Shown in pieces: positions 58,797-64,000 of a DNA stretch of 64,000 bases. The number at the start of each line of letters is the position of its first letter. The first letter of the stretch is position 1. The DNA is from Pelotalea chapellei (lineage in GTDB: Bacteria > Desulfobacterota > Desulfuromonadia > Geobacterales > Pseudopelobacteraceae). The position numbers and the translations under genes are program-made. The stretch spans positions 186,001-250,000 of the forward strand of contig NZ_JAHDYS010000002.1 of the NCBI RefSeq assembly GCF_018531195.1, read 5' to 3'. The notes beneath the pieces are model-generated. The model did no database searches, was not told the DNA's origin, and saw nothing but the letters and a program-made list of their open reading frames with translations.

Positions 58797-59523
58797 AAAA
58801 TCCTTTCTGGCCCTGCGGCTGGAAGGGCCGCTTCAGTCGTGGGGATTCGACAGTCAGTATAACCGGAGAAATACCGGCTTGATGCCGACCAAAAGCGCGA
58901 TAGCCGGAATGTGTTGTGCAGCCCTTGGTTACCCTCGTGGAAGCGAGAGGGAAAAAACATTTCTGGCCTTATTTGCAACGCTGCGGATGACTGCCATTGC
59001 CATCCCTCGAAATGGCATAAAAAAGGAGTTGCCGGTGCGACGGTTGCAGGATTATCACACCGTTGGCGGGGGCTATAATCCAAATGATCAGAATGAACGG
59101 GGAAGCATAACGGTTTCTGCCGAGAATGGAAAACCGCGAGCAAAAAATGGTCAATCACTTGCCGTTCTAACCCATCGTCAATATCTGACAGATGCATCTT
59201 TCGGTGTTCTGCTGGAGGGTGAGATACCATTGCTCAAACAGATTACCGATGCTCTGGAAAACCCTGTCTGGGGTGTCTGGCTGGGACGTAAGGCTTGTAT
59301 TCCGACAGCGCCGGTTTTAGCTGGTTTAAGGAATCATCATGATGAAGCAATGCGTCTACTTATTGGTGAAAAATCGATTGAATCGTTTACTCGTCAGGAA
59401 GAAGTGGAAAATTTTGTCGACGGGCGAGACAGCCTTCCAGATATGCCGGTATCGTTCGCGTCGGAGAGAAGATTGTTTTCACCGAGAAGGGTACGAACAA
59501 GGCAGGCAGGAGAAGTGGTTTGA
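58786..59523 (+). CDS. casD: Cascade subunit Cas5e
   Basis: 245 residues from ATG 58786, overlapping cas7e by 11 bases. LALRLEGPLQSWGFDSQYNRR is the family start and GREACxP-like LGRKACIPTAPVL lies near residue 170. Caps the 5' handle of the crRNA. Ends before a 393-base spacer that separates effector from adaptation genes. Confidence 0.95.
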   Translation: MSSEKSFLALRLEGPLQSWGFDSQYNRRNTGLMPTKSAIAGMCCAALGYPRGSEREKTFLALFATLRMTAIAIPRNGIKKELPVRRLQDYHTVGGGYNPNDQNERGSITVSAENGKPRAKNGQSLAVLTHRQYLTDASFGVLLEGEIPLLKQITDALENPVWGVWLGRKACIPTAPVLAGLRNHHDEAMRLLIGEKSIESFTRQEEVENFVDGRDSLPDMPVSFASERRLFSPRRVRTRQAGEVV

Positions 59524-59916
59524 TGCTGGTCCGGCGGGTGTGAATGCAAAATCATGTGAAACCGGGCGGGGAGACCCCGCCCCTACGTCCGCCGGATGTT
59601 AAACCAAGGGTGGGGGCAAATTGCCATCTCTCTTCCTGGGATTTGTACAGATTGTACCTACCTTTGGGAAGATCAGTTGTCGACAGATTGACGACAACTT
59701 GTGCCACCGGCCGTGACATAATCGGTTGCCAATTAATAAACGCGGCTGCACTCAACCCCGTGACATTTTGTCACGGGTTGCTGAGTGCTTTGAAGTGCCC
59801 GGAAAAATCGGACAGCTGAAGACGAGCGTGCCTGATGGGAAAAGAAAGCAAGAATTACCGAACCAGTATTCTATAAACGCTCAGTCTTGCAAAACTTTGA
59901 CATCAAGAGAGGCGTA
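59524..59916. other. Structured spacer between cas5e and cas1
   Basis: 393 bases without a convincing gene. It holds a REP palindrome (59564-59586), an 8-bp hairpin AGTTGTCG/CGACAACT (59675-59699) and a larger hairpin with CCCGTGACA/TGTCACGGG core flanked by CACTCA/TGAGTG (59749-59787). TATAAA at 59872-59877 could be a -10 for cas1-cas2, but no -35 matches. Within a tight cas operon such a gap hints at separate expression of the adaptation genes. Confidence 0.6.
59564..59586. repeat. REP palindrome in the cas5e-cas1 gap
   Basis: GGGCGGGGAGACCCCGCCCCTAC, identical over its core to the copy at 51514-51536 in the RAYT gene, 8 kb away. Suggests recent spread of the element within the locus. Confidence 0.85.
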
Positions 59917-61129
<1,213 letters not shown>

Positions 61130-61212
61130 GTGTGAGGGGCAGATGCCTCTTTAATGTTGGTAGATTTTTAAATGCATGAAAACCTCAATTGTTTTGAGGA
61201 AGTAGAAGAAGT
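61130..61212 (+). promoter_or_regulatory. CRISPR leader
   Basis: AT-rich 83-base stretch between cas2 and the first repeat. It includes a 6-bp hairpin CCTCAA/TTGAGG at 61183-61199 just before the array. Position, composition and repeat orientation mark it as the leader; no certain promoter or IHF site was found. Confidence 0.75.
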
Positions 61213-64000
61213 CTGTTCCCCGCAAGCGCGGGGATGAACCGAGAGAGCCCAGCAGTAAAACAGGCATCCTGCCCTGTTCCCCGCAAGCGCGGGGATGAAC
61301 CGTTATTAATCCTGTTAATTAGGGGTTAGGTCGCCTGTTCCCCGCAAGCGCGGGGATGAACCGTCTTCGTTGTAGCCTTGGGCCTGGTCGACTTCCTGTT
61401 CCCCGCAAGCGCGGGGATGAACCGTAATGCAACCCACTGTTGGCCATAACTATCAGCTGTTCCCCGCAAGCGCGGGGATGAACCGGAGGTAATTATTAGA
61501 AGCATGGTTTTGACTACCTGTTCCCCGCAAGCGCGGGGATGAACCGAACATAAGCTCTAAGACCATGAGAAGCAGTTGCTGTTCCCCGCAAGCGCGGGGA
61601 TGAACCGTTCTACAGCCCCCCATCCGTCTCTCAGGTCCTCTGTTCCCCGCAAGCGCGGGGATGAACCGGCCGAACGGTATGAGTTGAGGGCAAGCCGATG
61701 CTGTTCCCCGCAAGCGCGGGGATGAACCGGTAAATAGCTTTTCTCCATCACAATCATAAAGCTGTTCCCCGCAAGCGCGGGGATGAACCGCGAAACACGT
61801 TCGCCTGATCATCCCCGCCCGGCTGTTCCCCGCAAGCGCGGGGATGAACCGACTCCAGATAGGCCCTGATCGGACCATCACCACTGTTCCCCGCAAGCGC
61901 GGGGATGAACCGTATCTATTCCAAGGTGCCGATGATACTGGAAGCTGTTCCCCGCAAGCGCGGGGATGAACCGCAGAATAATTATTGTCGACTGGAACGG
62001 CCGGACTGTTCCCCGCAAGCGCGGGGATGAACCGCAGTTTCATTATCTGAGCGTACAGCCAGCAGTCTGTTCCCCGCAAGCGCGGGGATGAACCGTGCCA
62101 GTTGTCCAAAATCAGCAGCGGACGCATCTGTTCCCCGCAAGCGCGGGGATGAACCGTTGATTGTGTGATTTAAAATGGTCACTCTTGACTGTTCCCCGCA
62201 AGCGCGGGGATGAACCGAAATCTGTTCCGGTATCATATCTACGGGCATTCTGTTCCCCGCAAGCGCGGGGATGAACCGGCATGAAGGTTACACAGAAACT
62301 GGCGGCATTGCTGTTCCCCGCAAGCGCGGGGATGAACCGCCGATAGTTGTTTGTAGTGCCATATGTGCAATCTGTTCCCCGCAAGCGCGGGGATGAACCG
62401 AACTGTTCCTTTGCCCGGTACGCGGCTCCTAACTGTTCCCCGCAAGCGCGGGGATGAACCGATCTGGGAAATTATATAGCTAAGTTTGGCATTCTGTTCC
62501 CCGCAAGCGCGGGGATGAACCGCAGTCCGAAACCCACAATCATCTTGGTGACCACTGTTCCCCGCAAGCGCGGGGATGAACCGTTGTATGGTGAGCACCT
62601 TTTAAAACCTAATACCTGTTCCCCGCAAGCGCGGGGATGAACCGCCTCAGTATTTGAACTGCCGGCCAGCGAGCGCCTGTTCCCCGCAAGCGCGGGGATG
62701 AACCGGAACTGTACACCGGAGAAGCACCCACGCCGAGCTGTTCCCCGCAAGCGCGGGGATGAACCGGCTGATCTGCAAAGCCATCTGGAACGGCAACACT
62801 GTTCCCCGCAAGCGCGGGGATGAACCGCTCTGCCAATTCATGTTTATTGAACTTGTCCGCTGTTCCCCGCAAGCGCGGGGATGAACCGCCGGATCTGCTT
62901 CAATTCGGCGGCTTGCATGTCTGTTCCCCGCAAGCGCGGGGATGAACCGTTGGATATGTCCTGAAACGTCAGGAGCGACTCCTGTTCCCCGCAAGCGCGG
63001 GGATGAACCGCCGTGCCCGTTCTGCGGATGTAAACACCTGTACTGTTCCCCGCAAGCGCGGGGATGAACCGCTTGGTGCCCTGGTGGTCAAGTTCAAATC
63101 CATCTGTTCCCCGCAAGCGCGGGGATGAACCGGTCATTCCCTGGTTGCGTGCCTGCTTGTACATCTGTTCCCCGCAAGCGCGGGGATGAACCGCGGCTCT
63201 CCACACTTGGTACATTTCAGCGGAACTGTTCCCCGCAAGCGCGGGGATGAACCGCTGGTCATATCCACATTACGGCCATGCTTGACCTGTTCCCCGCAAG
63301 CGCGGGGATGAACCGGCGCTAGGGAACTGCCTGGCGGGGAGGGAGGGCTGTTCCCCGCAAGCGCGGGGATGAACCGCAAGACTTGCCGGTCTGGCTGGTC
63401 CATGTGTACTGTTCCCCGCAAGCGCGGGGATGAACCGGCTGACTGTTTGTGGGGCCGCAGCGGATCGGCCTGTTCCCCGCAAGCGCGGGGATGAACCGCT
63501 CACCATACCGGCAGGCGGGAGCATTGCATGCTGTTCCCCGCAAGCGCGGGGATGAACCGGTATTTGAGAAGCGTTACGACTCTCTGCAAAACTGTTCCCC
63601 GCAAGCGCGGGGATGAACCGCCCCAGATTAGGGGCTTTCTTTTTGACTATTCCTGTTCCCCGCAAGCGCGGGGATGAACCGTCCATGCTCGGATTCGCCG
63701 CGGGAGAGATCGACTGTTCCCCGCAAGCGCGGGGATGAACCGAGCGTTCGCAGAGAGTCAAACTGTCAATTGAGCTGTTCCCCGCAAGCGCGGGGATGAA
63801 CCGGTTCGGGCGGCGCTATGACAAGCGATCTGCTTCTGTTCCCCGCAAGCGCGGGGATGAACCGGGCAAGGCACCACTGCGCCTTCCGCCAGATTCCTGT
63901 TCCCCGCAAGCGCGGGGATGAACCGTCTCCGCAGGGAACCGAGGATAGTTTATCAGCCTGTTCCCCGCAAGCGCGGGGATGAACCGAAGTAGGGAGGTAG
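61213..64000 (+). CRISPR. Type I-E CRISPR array, 46 repeats, open at the right edge
   Basis: 29-nt repeat starting CTGTTCCCCGC and ending GGATGAACCG, with the CCCCGC-AAGC-GCGGGG stem read by Cas6e. Starts fall on a strict 61-base period: first at 61213, the 46th at 63958, so 45 complete spacers of 32 bases and 14 bases of another. All repeats I read are identical, including the last, so the array goes on beyond the window. Orientation matches the I-E type with the leader on the left next to cas2. Confidence 0.98.

Noticed and set aside
61453-63761. Minus-strand frames reading as Pro/Arg/Gly-rich proteins with repeated SSPRLRGT and HPRACGEQ
   Set aside because: They are translations of CRISPR repeats and spacers; the repeated peptide is the repeat read in three frames.

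Overview
The window looks like the replication-origin region of a Geobacter-type delta-proteobacterium (Desulfuromonadia/Geobacterales). The case rests on gene content: dnaA-dnaN-recF-gyrB running left from an oriC-like spacer; rpmH-rnpA-yidD-yidC-mnmE-mnmG-rsmG running right; two parS sites in mnmE/mnmG; a futalosine-pathway menaquinone gene (mqnC); and a type II secretion pseudopilin cluster. Genus is an inference.

Layout. (1) 1-3.6 kb, plus strand: the 3' end of a sigma-54 activator, a near-perfect -24/-12 promoter directly after its stop, then a tight trio of HAD phosphatase, HEPN-motif protein and cytidine deaminase. (2) 3.7-7.2 kb, minus: mcrB-mcrC. (3) 7.6-27.4 kb, minus: one long, nearly gapless operon that begins next to gyrB. 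In transcription order it encodes a DUF1998 helicase, a SNF2-type helicase, a large adenine methyltransferase, a DUF3696-type ATPase, a PIN-like nuclease, an RNA ligase, an HNH nuclease, a small lysine-rich peptide, a SIR2 protein and a 910-residue partner. The first three resemble the core of class 1 DISARM, but no separate drmB and no phospholipase D gene (drmC) is present. The ATPase/PIN/RNA-ligase/HNH block and the SIR2 pair look like extra effectors. A promoter-like site and a terminator-like hairpin sit in its leader. (4) 27.7-40.6 kb: the conserved origin block. (5) 40.8-50.9 kb, plus: lipoprotein, acyl-CoA thioesterase, mqnC, RNase D, gspH-I-J-K-L-M-N and a MshEN-domain protein, closed by a strong terminator. 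(6) 50.9-51.8 kb: a REP-associated transposase (RAYT) with GC-rich REP palindromes around and inside it. (7) 51.8-64 kb, plus: a DEDDh exonuclease, then a complete type I-E CRISPR-Cas system (cas3, cse1, cse2, cas6e, cas7e, cas5e, cas1, cas2), a leader and an array of 46 repeats running off the right edge.

The chromosome origin is thus flanked by two defence blocks: restriction/abortive-type systems where gyrA would usually follow gyrB, and an adaptive CRISPR system about 18 kb to the right. The most promising candidates for something undescribed are the sigma-54-controlled HAD/HEPN/deaminase trio and the long DISARM-like operon with its ATPase-PIN-RNA ligase-HNH insert.
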